Under the pieces are notes generated by a model. It ran no database searches and was not told the DNA's origin. It saw nothing but the letters and a program-made list of their open reading frames with translations. Of a stretch of DNA of 64,000 nucleotides, positions 11,657 to 22,931 are shown one piece after another. This DNA comes from Akanthomyces muscarius (lineage: Eukaryota > Ascomycota > Sordariomycetes > Hypocreales > Cordycipitaceae): NCBI RefSeq assembly GCF_028009165.1, contig NC_079243.1, forward strand, positions 2,728,001 through 2,792,000. Reading direction: 5' to 3'. The stretch's first letter is position 1; every line of letters starts with the position of its first letter. Position numbers and translations under genes: made by a program.

Positions 11657-12895
11657 ATGGCGTCTTCTTCTGTTGCCCAGCCTGCCAGCTATGGCATCAC
11701 GGATGCGGAGCCCAACATGTCTCATAGCAATAGCATGGTGCAGCCATTGCCGCCAGTGCGCGATTTCAAACTGTCTAACTTCAAACTCGTCAGAACTCTC
11801 GGCACAGGTTCGTGTGCCCTTCCTCTGCCTTGCGCTCCGCTCCCTTCCACACCCTGCTGACAATCTCCAGGCACCTTTGCGCGAGTCTGCCTTGTTCGGC
11901 CGGCCGATGCAACCGTGGCGCTCGACCGGCAAGATGACCCCGAGGTGTACGCGCTGAAAATCCTCCGAAAGACAGAAGTTATCAAGCTGAAGCAGATCGA
12001 CCATGTGCGTCACGAGCGTGCAGTCCTTGCTGACGTCGCCGGCCACCCTTTCATCACGAACCTAATCGCCTCGTTTGCCGATACCGACTCCCTTTATATG
12101 CTTCTCGACTATGTGCCTGGTGGTGAGCTCTTCAGTTACCTCAGAAAATTTCGTCGCTTCGACGAACCGGTCGCCCGATTTTACGCCGCGGAGATCGTTC
12201 TAGTGCTCGAATACCTCCACGAGCAGCAGGGCGGCGTGGCTTACAGGGATCTCAAGCCTGAGAATTTACTTCTCGATAGGGACGGCCATATAAAGCTTGT
12301 TGATTTCGGGTTCGCCAAAAGGCTCGGGCATCATGATGACCGACCTGTAGAAACGTATACGCTCTGCGGAACACCGGAGTACTTGGCACCGGAGGTGATA
12401 CATAACAAGGGACACACCACAGCCGTGGACTGGTGGGCGCTCGGCATTCTACTGTACGAGTTTCTCACGGGCTATCCTCCATTTTGGCACCAGAATCCGC
12501 TAGAGATCTACAAACAGTGAGCAAGGCTTGATTATTGCAAAAGAGGCGTTCCTAATCCACGTTGCAGGATCGTAGAGAAACCTATCACCTTCCCAGCAGA
12601 CGCGCCGATTTCCCATCAGGCCAGGGACATTATCTGCTCTTTCTGCACGGTCGATCGCTCGCGAAGACTGGGAAACATTAGCGGTGGAGCAGGCCGGGTC
12701 AAGTCGCACCCATTCTTCCAGGATCTCAACTGGGATGATATATTGCATCGACGGACTTCAGGACCCATCATACCGCCCGTCCGATACCCTGGCGACGCTC
12801 AGTGTTTTGACATATATCCGGAGGACGATGGAAAGCGGGACGCCTATACGTTAGAAATGGCTCAGCAGTATGACCAGTACTTCAGAGACTTCTAG
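11657..12895 (+). CDS. cAMP-dependent protein kinase catalytic subunit, second fungal type, 374 aa
   Basis: Three exons: 11657-11807, 11871-12516 and 12568-12895. The introns are GT...AG, the first splitting the glycine-rich loop. Kinase landmarks in order: loop LGTGTFARV (about 48-56), lysine in YALKIL, catalytic YRDLKPENLLL, magnesium DFGFAK, activation/P+1 TLCGTPEYLAPE, and a PKA-style C-terminal tail ending in YFRDF, the hydrophobic FxxF docking motif. The kinase phosphorylates Ser/Thr in basic contexts when cAMP releases the regulatory subunit, and controls growth, conidiation and nutrient responses. The short N-terminus and the wording of the catalytic loop (YRD rather than FRD/YRD mixtures of the major form) suggest the minor PkaC2/Cpk2-like paralogue rather than the long major catalytic subunit. 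That subtype call is an inference. Confidence 0.9.
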
Positions 12896-13097
12896 GTCTT
12901 GAATCTACCAACACGGCGGTCTTCTTCATGCTACGTTGTGAGCGATTGACGAAGGACGGCGATCTAGCTGTGACAGAAGAAGCATACATGGCTTCGGGGC
13001 AAAGTATGGACGCTATGACAAGCGCGGCCACTGCAGAGAGAGTTATTACATTCACGGAACGGCTCAGTAAATATGGTATAATACAGTGTTAATGCTC

Positions 13098-14578
13098 CTA
13101 GACCGAGCGATATACCCAGTATCCGCCAATCGAAGCAATCAAAAACGTGGCCAAGATGGACGCTCCCTCTTTGGTGCTCCAAAGGAACATGCTCCAGCCC
13201 ACGAGAAGCTCGCGCCGTCTCGCTGCCACGCGACGCTCCCATGCCTCGGGGTCCAGCTCTGTCGGCAGCCGCACTCGGGGGTCCGTAGAGGTGGCTAGTG
13301 ACGCTACAGTTGGCAGTAGGGCCGATGGACTGAGTAAGGGAGCTTCGATGCGAAGAAAAACCGGTCGGTGGTCGCTTGTGCGCATCAGCGGAAGAGCATC
13401 ATACGCATGAACCTTCATGCTGCCGCTGCCTTGCTTGGAAAACGCCCAGCTGGGTAAGTCTAGATACAGAACACGGTCTGTCCAGCCAGGATAGCGGTGC
13501 GGAGCAAATTTCCATGGAACAGGGCCTATATCATCATCGTCTTTACCGCCAGTCTCCAACACGTCGTATTTGTAGGTTGGCGGAAAGTGTACCGGGGCCT
13601 CGGTCAGCCCATGCAAAGTCCTGCCTGCTGCTTTCTCCCGTGTGAGCTGGTCTAGCTCGAAGAACTTCGGGTAATAATTATCCGATTCGGCATCTAGGCT
13701 GGGAAAGGCGGCGTCGGGAGGTGGAGAGCTAGTCGATATACGATAGTTGAGGTCTCCACCGACAAAGAGATGCGCCGTGGGCTTGAACAGTGATAGTTCG
13801 TGCAGTTGTTTTTGCAGCGCATTCGTATCTGGACGATTTTCGCCCTGTAGCAGTCCTACGCCCTCTGCTTCCGCGCCGACGTCAGGGCTTCCGCCGCGTA
13901 TCATCTCGAGCAGCGGCAGCGGGTCCCCGAATGTCATGCATCGCATGATAGAAGCCCAGTTAGCATTGCGGCGAGGTAAGTTCCATTCCATGGCGGCCAG
14001 ATGGGTTGCAACAAACGTCATTTCCGCAGAGCCACTCTCTCCTGCATCGTAAACGGTTCTGAGACCGACAGCACCCTTGTTCCCCATGTCCGCTGCGCCA
14101 AACCCAACTTCTGCCTCTTTGATGTCCCTGATGCGACTCGAGTCCTTGGCAAACAATAGTATCGCCGTGTAGCCCACGTTTTTTGACTTCAAAAGCTCGT
14201 AGTGTGTTTGCTGCGCTGCTCGTTCGGAATCGGATGATGCCGGGTCGGCCATGCCGTGCTTTAGAGCATGCTGGGAAGCAGCTTGGTTGACGGCAGTGCT
14301 GAAACGCTCGATGTACGGTCGAAGGAAGTAGTCACCGATGAATGCGTAGCTCAGGGGCGCAACTTCTTGGAGGGACCTTCGCGGCAGTTAGTTCAGAGTT
14401 TGTCGCGAACGATGTAGCGTTGCACGCCTCAGCATACATACAAGACAACAAGGTCCGGCAGGTCTGTGGCATTCCGTCCAAAAGCCCCCTCTAGATGATT
14501 GGCAAAAACTGTAGTATTTATCAATGCTTTCGCGCAGTTGAAGGTCAAAAATAGCAGATCGACAGTCGACGGTGCCAT
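13098..14578 (-). CDS. inositol polyphosphate 5-phosphatase, tail-anchored (Inp54-like), 471 aa
   Basis: Two exons: 14442-14578 and 13098-14376. The phase-2 intron is 14377-14441 (GTATGT...AAG). The 5-phosphatase fold is shown by LSLQEVAPLSYAFIG near the start, VGGDLNYRIS in the middle, PGWTDRVLY, and the terminal TSDHRPV, which are the family's catalytic and metal-binding motifs. The last about 22 residues (SILATFLIASIGGYWVYRSV) form a single hydrophobic helix at the extreme C-terminus. The protein is therefore probably tail-anchored, as budding yeast Inp54 is in the ER membrane, where it removes the 5-phosphate of PI(4,5)P2. There is no SAC1 domain, which separates it from synaptojanin-like members. 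A convergent neighbour, PKA, ends 202 bp away. Confidence 0.88.
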
Positions 14579-16122
14579 TTTGCCTTGCTCAGCGTTTGCA
14601 CTTCGGGTCTGTGGATGCTGCTGGTCCTCGCACCAGACCTCCGTATCGCGACTGGAAGTTCTGCGTGGGTGGGCTGTGCACGGGAATGCTAGCGCAGCCT
14701 GCAGCGCTGTCCGTGCTCGCAGTTGGGCACCAGGCCGCTTTTACGCATCTGGGTAGCAACTCGCCTGTGTGCTTGCGGCCAGTTGACGACCTATGGCATC
14801 CTCGATGCCTTGCAAAACGACAAACCCAGTATTAAGTATACTAGGACGTCTGATATAGGCAGCGTGATAAGGTTCTAGCCGCAGAACAGCACTTGGCAGT
14901 GTCGGGAAGGACGCCGGCACATCATGAGGCACGATGCTCTAGCGGAGCTGAATGTCCGCGTACACAGGCGCTTAGAAGACGTTTACGTTACACAGACAGT
15001 CACGGATAAATATTTAGCGGTCGGATACTGTATGAAAGAATCAATCTGTTAACTATCATTGCGCACTCTTTTGATGGGTCACAGGCTCCCTACTACAGTG
15101 AGCGTCTTGAGGTGCACACTTTCCGGTAGCTTTTCGCGCGAGACTTCGATAAAGCCACCGACTTTGGAGCCTCGAAACAGTTTTCCCGTCGTTCCTCGGC
15201 AGGAGGTGACCGTGGAGAATTTCGTCCAATCGTCGAATGATGCGCTTGTCTGAAGTCTGGTTCAGCGTGAGTGACGCGCGGTTGCTCGCCGTCCCTCATT
15301 GATCTGCCGCCGACATAATTGACCACTCTGCGACGTAACGTTTTCACTCCTTGGCATCGCGAGACCGCTTTGCCTCGTAGCAAATCAGCTGGGCAACCAG
15401 GAAACCGAATCCCCATCGAAAGATTAAATAAAAACAGGAACAGCAACATAATGAATAAGGAAAACTGAATTCTGAACGCATCCTCCGCATCGACGAGCTG
15501 AATTTCGTAGGACCACAGTAGTGGTGTAGTCTACCATGAGAGGAAGCCAGTAAGCTTAGAGTTCTCAACGGTGTGACAGATGGTCCAGTAGGTTCGGGAA
15601 TGCCTGCAGACATCCCCGGACATGCCTTTCCGATGAAACACTGACGGGGAAGTACAAGCAGACTTTAGGCGAGCCTGACTTGCCAAGGTTTCCCACGTGC
15701 AATGCCATCCGAGCCATGGCTGAAGTCGTGAATGTATGATGCGTCGAAGAACAAGATAGTGTGATGCGTTGTTTAGAAATAGACTGGGGGCCGCTGTGTG
15801 CGAAGAGACGGCATTTTCAACAACTGCCATCGCGTGGCAGCCACTGTTTAGCTGCACTCTGCTGGCCAGTATCATTGCAACGGTATCCCCGGGTGTACTC
15901 TCAAGAATGTACCAGAAGCTGAACCATTGTCAAGATCAGTGGTGTCGGTAGCTGCCAGAGGCGTATCCTGCTCCTTTTGAAGCAGAGCGAAGCCTGTTTA
16001 TCGTCCACTGAGTCAGCCGCACTTGTCAGCAAATGTCTGTCCGGTGCAACGTTCGAATGCGAAGTCCACATGATCATAGATATAGGATCCGTCAAGAAAT
16101 GAGGTTAGGCTTGATTAGGGAC
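14579..16122. other. intergenic region, 1.5 kb
   Basis: It lies between the start of the 5-phosphatase gene and the stop of the casein kinase gene, both minus. It should contain the 5-phosphatase promoter and the kinase 3' UTR. Short open stretches on both strands lack ATG starts, splice signals or family features. Nothing else is seen. Confidence 0.5.
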
Positions 16123-17333
16123 TCACATCCTATCGCTTCCACCGATGGCGCGGTTGGTATCGGGGGTGTCAACGCCAGCGCCAGAGCCACGCTCAAGCAT
16201 CTTGCGGCGAGAGCTGGGAATAGCGCCAGGTTTGGCAGCGCCAGATGGAGTAGCCGCAGTGGCGTTGGCTCGCGAGGCGCGTGCCTTCTCATCATCGTCG
16301 GCAGCCTGACCAACGGCCTGGGCAATAGCCTGGGCATTCTTCTGGTACTTATAAACGGTCCAATCGAAGACATAGTCGTACTGGAAGCCCTCTCTGACGA
16401 AGAGGTCCCGGAAGATCTTGCGTAAGTAGCTGTAGTCCGGCTTATCATCGAAGCGAAGAGAACGAGTGTAGTTCAGGTAGATGGCAAATTCATTGGGGAA
16501 GCCTCGGCAAAGGACTTCGGTAGGCGTCGTCATCTTCTTCTCCATGATGCGGTCATACTTCTGCTTCTTGGTAGCAGCCTTCAGTCCCTGCCAGGGCAGA
16601 GAGCCGCGGCAGAAATAGAGCATGACGTAGCCGAGGGATTCCATGTCATCTCTACGAGACTGCTCCACGCCGAGATGGGTGTTGATGGAGGCGTAGCGAG
16701 CGGTACCGGTGAGGTTCTTGTTCTCGCGATAGGGGATATGAAAGTGAGTCTTCGGGTCGCGGTACTTCTTGGCGAGACCAAAATCAATGACGTTGACCTG
16801 GTTTCCGCGCTTTCCGATGCCCATCAGGAAGTTGTCAGGCTTGATATCCCTATGAATGAAGCTCTTGGCATGAATATATTCAATGCGGGATATGAGCTGA
16901 TCGGCAAGGAGGAGAACCGTCTTCAGCGAGAATTTACGGTTGCAAAAGTTGAACAGGTCCTCCAGACTGGGCCCAAGGAGGTCAAGAACCATGGCATTGT
17001 AGTCACATTCGGTTCCGAACCATCGGACAAATGGAATACCAACGCCACCGGCAAGTGACTTGTACACACGCGCCTCGTATTCAAGCTGGGGGTGCTTCGC
17101 CTTCACAGACTCCAGTTTGATGGCGATTTCCTCTCCAGAGATAATGTTGGTGCCCAAATAAATGTCGCCGAACGAACCAGAGCCGATCTTTCGACCGATT
17201 CGGTATTTGTTGCCGACGCGGAGATCCTGCTCAGCATCATTAGTACAAGTCTTTCATCAGACAACAGTCCGAGTGGCTGCCCAAAGGCTATCCATCTAAA
17301 AAGTGTTGTGGTTCATCATACCATGGTCGTCAT
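16123..17333 (-). CDS. casein kinase I, Hrr25/CkiA type, 371 aa
   Basis: Exons 17322-17333 and 16123-17226. The first coding exon is just 12 nt, MTTM. The intron 17227-17321 begins GTATGA and ends GAGCAG, giving [17 protein letters not shown] as the start of the kinase. Landmarks: glycine loop [38 protein letters not shown], and the CKI-specific activation segment with [19 protein letters not shown]. It ends with a short, non-prenylated Ala/Gly/Pro-rich tail, which separates it from the Yck membrane-bound class. Family members act in DNA repair, ribosome biogenesis, endocytosis and vesicle transport, and autophagy, and are essential in many fungi. Identity is high over the whole catalytic domain, so the class call is firm. 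Confidence 0.93.
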
Positions 17334-17416
17334 TTTGAAGAATAAAAATCTCGAATCGTTCTGCAGCTAGAATGCCAGGTGGTGGTTCGATGGTAAGGGA
17401 AAGGTCGTTAGGATAC

Positions 17417-17658
17417 CTAGGGCAAACAAGCAATCAACGTCAGTAAAATAGAAGAACCCGGAATGCAACGGAGTTGATGGGAACGCCACAGGTGTGATGG
17501 TAAATCGTCCTAATATCGGCAAAAACGATCCCACGGAACGCCGTAGTCCATGAGCACAGCCAGGATGAGGCTGGTATACCAGGCTGGTATACCATCCAGC
17601 ACAGCAGACGACAAATCAAGAAAACGGTGGCATTGATGCAACCACTCGTAGTACTTAC
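17417..17658 (-). other. probable 5' UTR intron of the casein kinase I gene
   Basis: On the minus strand a strong donor GTAAGTAC (at 17658) and an acceptor after a T-rich stretch, TTTGCCCTAG (ending 17417), bound 242 nt just upstream of the 12-nt first coding exon. Leader introns are common in highly expressed fungal genes. There is no transcript evidence here; the call rests on splice signals and position. Confidence 0.4.
17568..17593. repeat. perfect tandem repeat, 2 x 13 bp
   Basis: The unit AGGCTGGTATACC occurs twice head to tail (17568-17580, 17581-17593). It lies inside the proposed leader intron of the casein kinase gene. Each unit contains the palindrome GGTATACC. Confidence 0.85.
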
Positions 17659-19102
17659 AAGCTGCTGCACGAAATGCAAAGATGAATGGCGGAGGTCAGT
17701 GTTGGATGGCGAGACTCGGGCGGTGACGGTTTTCGGCCCGATGGTGGCGGTAGCGAGAAATCCACGCAAAATCAGGTGACGGTTCCTGGGCACAAGGGTT
17801 CTCTAACCCGGGCCAAACAATCTCTAATGGAGAAATGGTGGCCTCGATGAGCAGAAGCAAAGCGGGCGATGGAGAGGCTGGCGTGGGGGATGGATGGGAG
17901 ACGATAGGTGGAAGTATGCTAGGGAGGAGAAGAGGGAGAAGCGCCTTATTTAGTAACAGGAGGAATTTCGGGGGGGGTTGCTGGGCTCGTGTCAGCCAGC
18001 GAAGGGAAACGGGGCGGTGTTAGCGCTCTGTGGCCTGTGCAGCTGGTCTTTGTGTTCAATCAAAGGTACCTTTTTTTTGGCTGTGCAGTTGCAGCAGTTT
18101 GCCTTGTACCAGAGTCTGCGAGACGGCTGAAATAGCCGGCACTCCAGCACTGTTCAGTATCTATCTACCTTTGCAGATGTATTTAGGTACCTATCCGGTA
18201 AATTTAGGCCTAGGTGAGCCTGCGTGCACCAGCCCAAGGTGCCAAGTTGCCTCCCTGGGAGCAATGTCTTTTACTCAAAGCAAGGCAACGGTTCTCGCCC
18301 GATGCAAAGGGCAGGCATAGGAGGTGGCGGTCAAATTACCGCATTTTCGGTTTTTGCATGAAGGGATAAAAACAGCTCAATAAGAATCATACACGCAGCG
18401 TCGGAAAACCAAGTGGCACTGAAAGCGGTCCCAACTTGGGCTCCACGCCCTTCCCTGGTAATACATGATAATTGGCAACGCATTGGGCGCGCCATTCTTG
18501 GACCGCACCATGGCGGCGAGTCACGCGGGCGTCAGGTTTGCCTCAGCCAACGCACACAAGGCTTATGCAAAAGGTGCAGAGTCTTTATGGCTATTCTTTG
18601 ATTTAAGGCATCGAATCAGCGTTGACCGCATTTGAACCGTAAGGCTGAAAAAGGTAGAGCACACGCGCCTGATCTGCCATTCACATCCTCGAAAGGCGCG
18701 CCCAGCAAATCGCCACAAGCTTCCAGGTCCAACACAAAGACCCTGCGCCTTGGTTAACTTCCTATTGTCATTTTACTTTCCCTCATACCCTTTAATCGAT
18801 ACATTGTCCAAAAATCTCGTATACTTATCAGCAACAGACAAGTGTGTTAAAAAGTGTGCGGCGGGCGTCCTCTTGAAGCTGGGGTAGGAATCGCCCAGCA
18901 TGGATAGCATGCTCCCAGTAGAAGTTTGATGAAGCACCATAGTATTCATATGCGTACAAATACACAACAGCTAAGCCATGTACACATTGAGGCAATGAAC
19001 ATCCGGACCAAAGCCTATGAGGAGACGGCATGTCGCATGAAAACATCAACCGGTTTTTACCAGGCTTTCCCCACATAAGTTCATATATTGTGTTCTTATT
19101 CT
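17659..19102. other. intergenic region, 1.4 kb
   Basis: This is the promoter and leader of casein kinase I plus the 3' side of the next minus gene. Purine-rich plus-strand sequence near 17830-17990 reads as a C/T-rich leader on the minus strand. Short ACCTA/TAGGT motifs lie near 18165-18215. No gene is seen. Confidence 0.5.
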
Positions 19103-20679
19103 TCATCGATTTTGGTCATGGCGATCTGCAGACGACTGGGGTAAGTTGCGACCCGGCTGTTGGGTGGTGTTTGCGGGACGGCTGGGATGTTCTGCCGGGC
19201 CCTGCAGCACAGCTTCCAGCGTATCTTCTATTGCTTGGTTTGTCTTCTCTATCCATTTCTTTGCTGATAAGCTCCCCATAAACTTTGAAAGCGGAAAGGA
19301 TAAAGAGGGTGACGTTGTTGGTCGCTGCGGAAGGGGTGGCGGACGACGTGCTGGAGGCACAAGGTGCCTCTTTGGAGGAGGCGGGAAAGCCACATTGCTA
19401 TGGGGCCCGTCACTCAGCCCAACTACAGAAGCAGTGTGTCTCGCAGATCGCGGCGGTAAAGGTGGCGCCTCTGGACGAAGTCTGGGTTCCGGGCAGAATG
19501 GACGCCGCTGGAAAGATGCATCTGCTGGAAGTACTGATGTCGTAGGCTGCACGCTATCTGTTGTGTGTGGATACGAATTCTGTCTTCGTTGGTAAGTCTC
19601 AGAATCTTGGTTCTCGAAAGCGAAGGTTGAAACTTCCTCGGAATACGGGGGTGGTGGTTGGGGGTAAGAGCCTTCTGGCGACTGCCACGCTGGCTGAGAA
19701 AGCTGAGGTTCGCGTGAGGCTTGACTTTTTATTGGTTGATGGGGGACCAAGCAAGCAGAAGTCAAATGCTCTCCCTGAAGTCCAGTTGTTGCACTATCAA
19801 AGCCGGAGGGTGTCTCTGATGTAGCATCGTGGTGTTCATTCACACGCGATGAGGAACTTTGAGTACCAGATGCACCATGGCCTGGTTCCGGCTTGTCAGC
19901 TGATGCGGTTTAATCGAAATGGGGTTACAGGTTGGGGATAATTTGCTTCGAAACATACCCAGGTTTTCAGAAATGCCATCTCGGCGCACATTTACAGATA
20001 TCTGGGACTCGGGTGTTGTAATGGCAAGACTGTTCGACGCTGACCCCCAGGCATGTGTGCTTGCTTGCCCAAGTGGGAGCGTTGGCGCCATATCTTCACT
20101 CTTTGTCAGCTGAAAAGCTGTCCCGGCTAAGTTTGAAGCTTTTTGTCCATGGTCAGCGTTGAGGAGAGGGTAATGACTTTGCTCCGCGGCGACCCCATCC
20201 AACGCAACTGCATTCTTCCCATTAAGCAGTCCTGCGCGCAGTTCCTGGAGCGATTCTTCATCTGCTTCGCTGCTTGATACAGTCTCGTTAATGAGCTTGA
20301 TGGAATCTTTTCTATGCTCTAAAGCATTGCCATTGTCGAGGTTGTTGCTCTCAACGCCGTGATAAGGCCAGGGGTTGGCGGGTTCCTGGCTGGTGCCACT
20401 CGTTCCGTTGCTGGGCGGTCGTATTCCGTAGGCCAGCACAGTGCTGGATGCATCATCCAGATAAAATGGCCAGGGATTTGCTTGCGGTATAGTATCGCCA
20501 CCTGCAGGCACGGAGGCGGTTTGCTCGTTTGACTGCGTCAGCACTGAAGACTCGCCGGGAAGCTCGAAGACCGTAGTACGCGGGCTGGAAACTTGCGTCG
20601 GCCTGGTTTGCAATGCTTCCAGTTCTGCTATGGCGTAGTCATTCTCATAATTGTTCGTTGCTTGACGCGGATTTGTCAT
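19103..20679 (-). CDS. proline/serine-rich protein of unknown function with PPxY motif, 499 aa
   Basis: Two exons: 19959-20679 and 19103-19881. The phase-1 intron is 19882-19958 (GTATGT...CAG); joined, the frame reads SENLGHGASGTQ. I do not recognise the family. Visible features are a start of MTNPRQATNNYENDYAIAEL, two NPWP motifs (ANPWPFYLDD and ANPWPYHGVE) about 35 residues apart, an acidic serine stretch (SSSEADEES), a PPPPYSEE motif that fits the PPxY ligand of WW-domain ubiquitin ligases, proline-rich runs that fit SH3 ligands, and a predicted amphipathic C-terminal helix (SAKKWIEKTNQAIEDTLEA). No signal peptide or membrane segment is seen. It looks like a largely disordered adaptor. Transcription is in line with casein kinase I. 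Confidence is high that it is a gene and low on function. Confidence 0.7.
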
Positions 20680-21273
20680 TTCAAGCGCTAGTATAGTTTT
20701 GCGATCATGCTGTGGTGTTTATGGATGCCATTCAAATGCTGAGGCTAGAATGTCTGACGGCAACGGTCGTGCGAACGTTAGCACGGAGTGGCGCCAAAGC
20801 TGAGAATAGGTAGTAGCCGCACAGATAGCGCCACCAGCACAACTTGATACATTTGCCTAGTTTAAGCTACACACGCGATGAAAACTGCTAGCCATTATGG
20901 CAAACCATTCAACTAGTTCTCTGGAAATAATAATCATATGCGCCGCTTTGTATGATTTTTGAATCATGATAGCAAAGCTGAATTATGATAGCAAAGCTGA
21001 AGTGGACGGCTCGCACTGGCTTTTGATGATTATTAGACGTCCAGCATGATGCTAACAATATTCAAGATCCAAGAAAAAAAAATGAGGCACATCCAACATT
21101 AATACGGTAGTGATAACAACAGGAATAGATACTATTTGAGCAGCCCCCAAAATCTCCGTACAGAGAGTAGCCATCAACGCTTCAGCGCGAAACAGGGAAA
21201 GCAAAGATTAAATCAACGATACGTCACCGCAAGTGAACGGGGTTTCTTTGTTGTGGGCGAAGTCGGGCAAGCC
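20680..21273. other. intergenic region, 594 bp, AT-rich
   Basis: It lies between two minus-strand genes, so it should contain the upstream promoter of the NPWP protein and the 3' UTR of the next gene. It includes a 17-bp direct repeat (separate entry) and a short A run near 21074. No gene. Confidence 0.55.
20966..21001. repeat. direct repeat, 2 x 17 bp separated by 2 bp
   Basis: The unit ATGATAGCAAAGCTGAA occurs at 20966-20982 and 20985-21001 without mismatch. It lies in the promoter region of the NPWP protein gene. Confidence 0.85.
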
Positions 21274-22167
21274 TTATTTATCAGTTGCTCTGTCGGTGCC
21301 ATGGCGACTAGATTCAACCCATCTGCGTTTGCCTGTGCGCAACTCAAAGTGTGCTGCACTAGCTCGAACATCTTGCATATTGCCCTCGATAGCAGCGCAA
21401 GTCTTCGTGCGGTAGCAGTCCACTGTGTCCATTTGTTAACCGTCAATCCATGAATTTCTCCACGAGGCCGCGGGGGTAGTCCTCGAACTTACAGGCGCGT
21501 TGTAAAAACAAGTTTCTGCCTGAAAAAACTCGACTCTGGAGCCAGGCCATACGGTGGCCCATGTCGTTGAGTTTCAGTTCCCTTGCACGTCTTGACTTCT
21601 CCATCTTTGGAACCGAAATTTCACCGTCCTGACTGCCCGGTAATGGTACTTTGACGAAGGTGGATGAGGTCCGTCTCGAGCCTCGTCTGCTAGCATCGCG
21701 CCCGTCTGTATCCTGAATGCCATCATCTGACGTATCGTCTGAGAAAAATTGTGCTCCAAGGGCGTTTGGTGGTGGGTTTTGCATTTCTCGAGGGAAGAAG
21801 CTACGAGGAAAAACGCTGGCGCGCGTCCGGAAACTATCGGGGATTTCATTGGTATCGACACCGTCCAGTGTCACTCGCACGCGGAGGCGAGAGCCGCGCC
21901 TGCTATCCTCCACGAGGACGAACTTGCGCTTCCTCGCCTCCGGGAGGTCGGGGAAGAGGCCGCTTTGATCATCGCCGAGACCACGGCTGCGCTGTTTCGC
22001 CGGTATCGCAGACCCCGTGCGAGGCGTATGAGAGGATACAGCAACACCAGCTGCATTGTGACCGCCATAACCAGTAAAGACAAGGGCGGTGCGTGTGTCT
22101 TGTTGGCTCGGTGTGTTGTCTTCAACGTTCTGGTATTGCTGATCGCCTCCATGAGGGCTGCTATCAG
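21274..22167 (-). CDS. conserved-looking fungal protein of unknown function; first exon not resolved
   Basis: Exons read 21493-22167 and 21274-21422. A phase-1 intron of 70 nt with a perfect GTAAGT donor joins FLQRA to LDCYRTKTCAAIEGN. The 5' boundary at 22167 is an acceptor: CTAAC branch sequence, then TGTAG. No in-frame ATG exists downstream of it until residue about 110, so a first exon is missing. A plausible one, MSSRSLWTINDTLKSILSR, starts at 22352 but has no consensus donor in the right phase. The core reads KRKFVLVEDSRRGSRLRVRV, EIPDSFR, a Ser/Asp-rich segment, VPKMEKSRRARELKLND and HRMAWLQSRVFSGRN, ending GKRRWVESSRHGTDRATDK. It is basic, with no signal peptide or membrane span. I do not recognise a named domain. 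It could be a nuclear or RNA-binding protein, judged only by charge. Confidence 0.6.
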
Positions 22168-22352
22168 CTACACAGGGTTGTTAGCTTACAGGTCGTCAGA
22201 TTAAAGCAGTGAAGGGTGCGAGAGTGTGAGCAGAGCGCGAGGAAAGACATTCAGGCTTGAGATAGAAGATCGCGCCCATCAGGGGGTCGAAGAATGCGAC
22301 TAAGAATGCTCTTCAATGTGTCATTGATAGTCCAGAGACTCCGAGAGCTCAT

Positions 22353-22931
22353 CTAAAGATCAACCAACACCTAGCAGCGCGTTCCAGCAGAAACATCAAA
22401 AAAAGCTGCAGCCTGAGATGATGGTTTTAAGACAGTAATGTACAGGTTTGCGCGCGTAGAGAAACAAAATGACAGACAACAACTCAGTTTCGCAACAGCC
22501 CCTTGCCTGCGAGGCGGAAATGTGTAAAGGAAAACAACGAAAGCAGTGACTCGACTCGATTTCCCGACATATGAAACAAAACACAGCAGTGACAAATAGA
22601 AATCAGCCAGAAACGAGCTCTCGTCGAGCGCTCATGTAGCAAGCCCCATAGAAAACGGCAAGGAAAGAAAGAGCGAACGATCCAAGAGCAGAGAAGGCAT
22701 GGAAAGACAAGGCAAAACAAAATAAATTGCATGGGTCCAAATTGAAACAAGGAGTAAATCGGCGCAAACTTTTTTCCCTTGGGGATGATATATGGCAGAA
22801 AATAGGTGGTATCATCAAATCAGAACGCATAATGGCGATAAAATGCGGCCAGGTGCAGCGGGGGCAATGCGATGATGTATCAAGAACAAAACAAGGCAAA
22901 TGTGTGGCAGATAGAGGATCTATGCAGGGTG
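22353..22931. other. intergenic region, 579 bp
   Basis: It lies between the stop of the DUF8032-type gene and the proposed start exon of the previous gene. It is A-rich on the plus strand (T-rich on the transcribed strand), consistent with 3' UTR plus promoter. Nothing else is seen. Confidence 0.5.

Noticed and set aside
19146..19595. 149-codon plus-strand frame
   Set aside because: It lies wholly antisense to the second exon of the NPWP protein gene and shows no family features.
21749..22204. 151-codon plus-strand frame
   Set aside because: It is antisense to the unknown basic protein at 21274-22167, whose exon and intron signals are much better.
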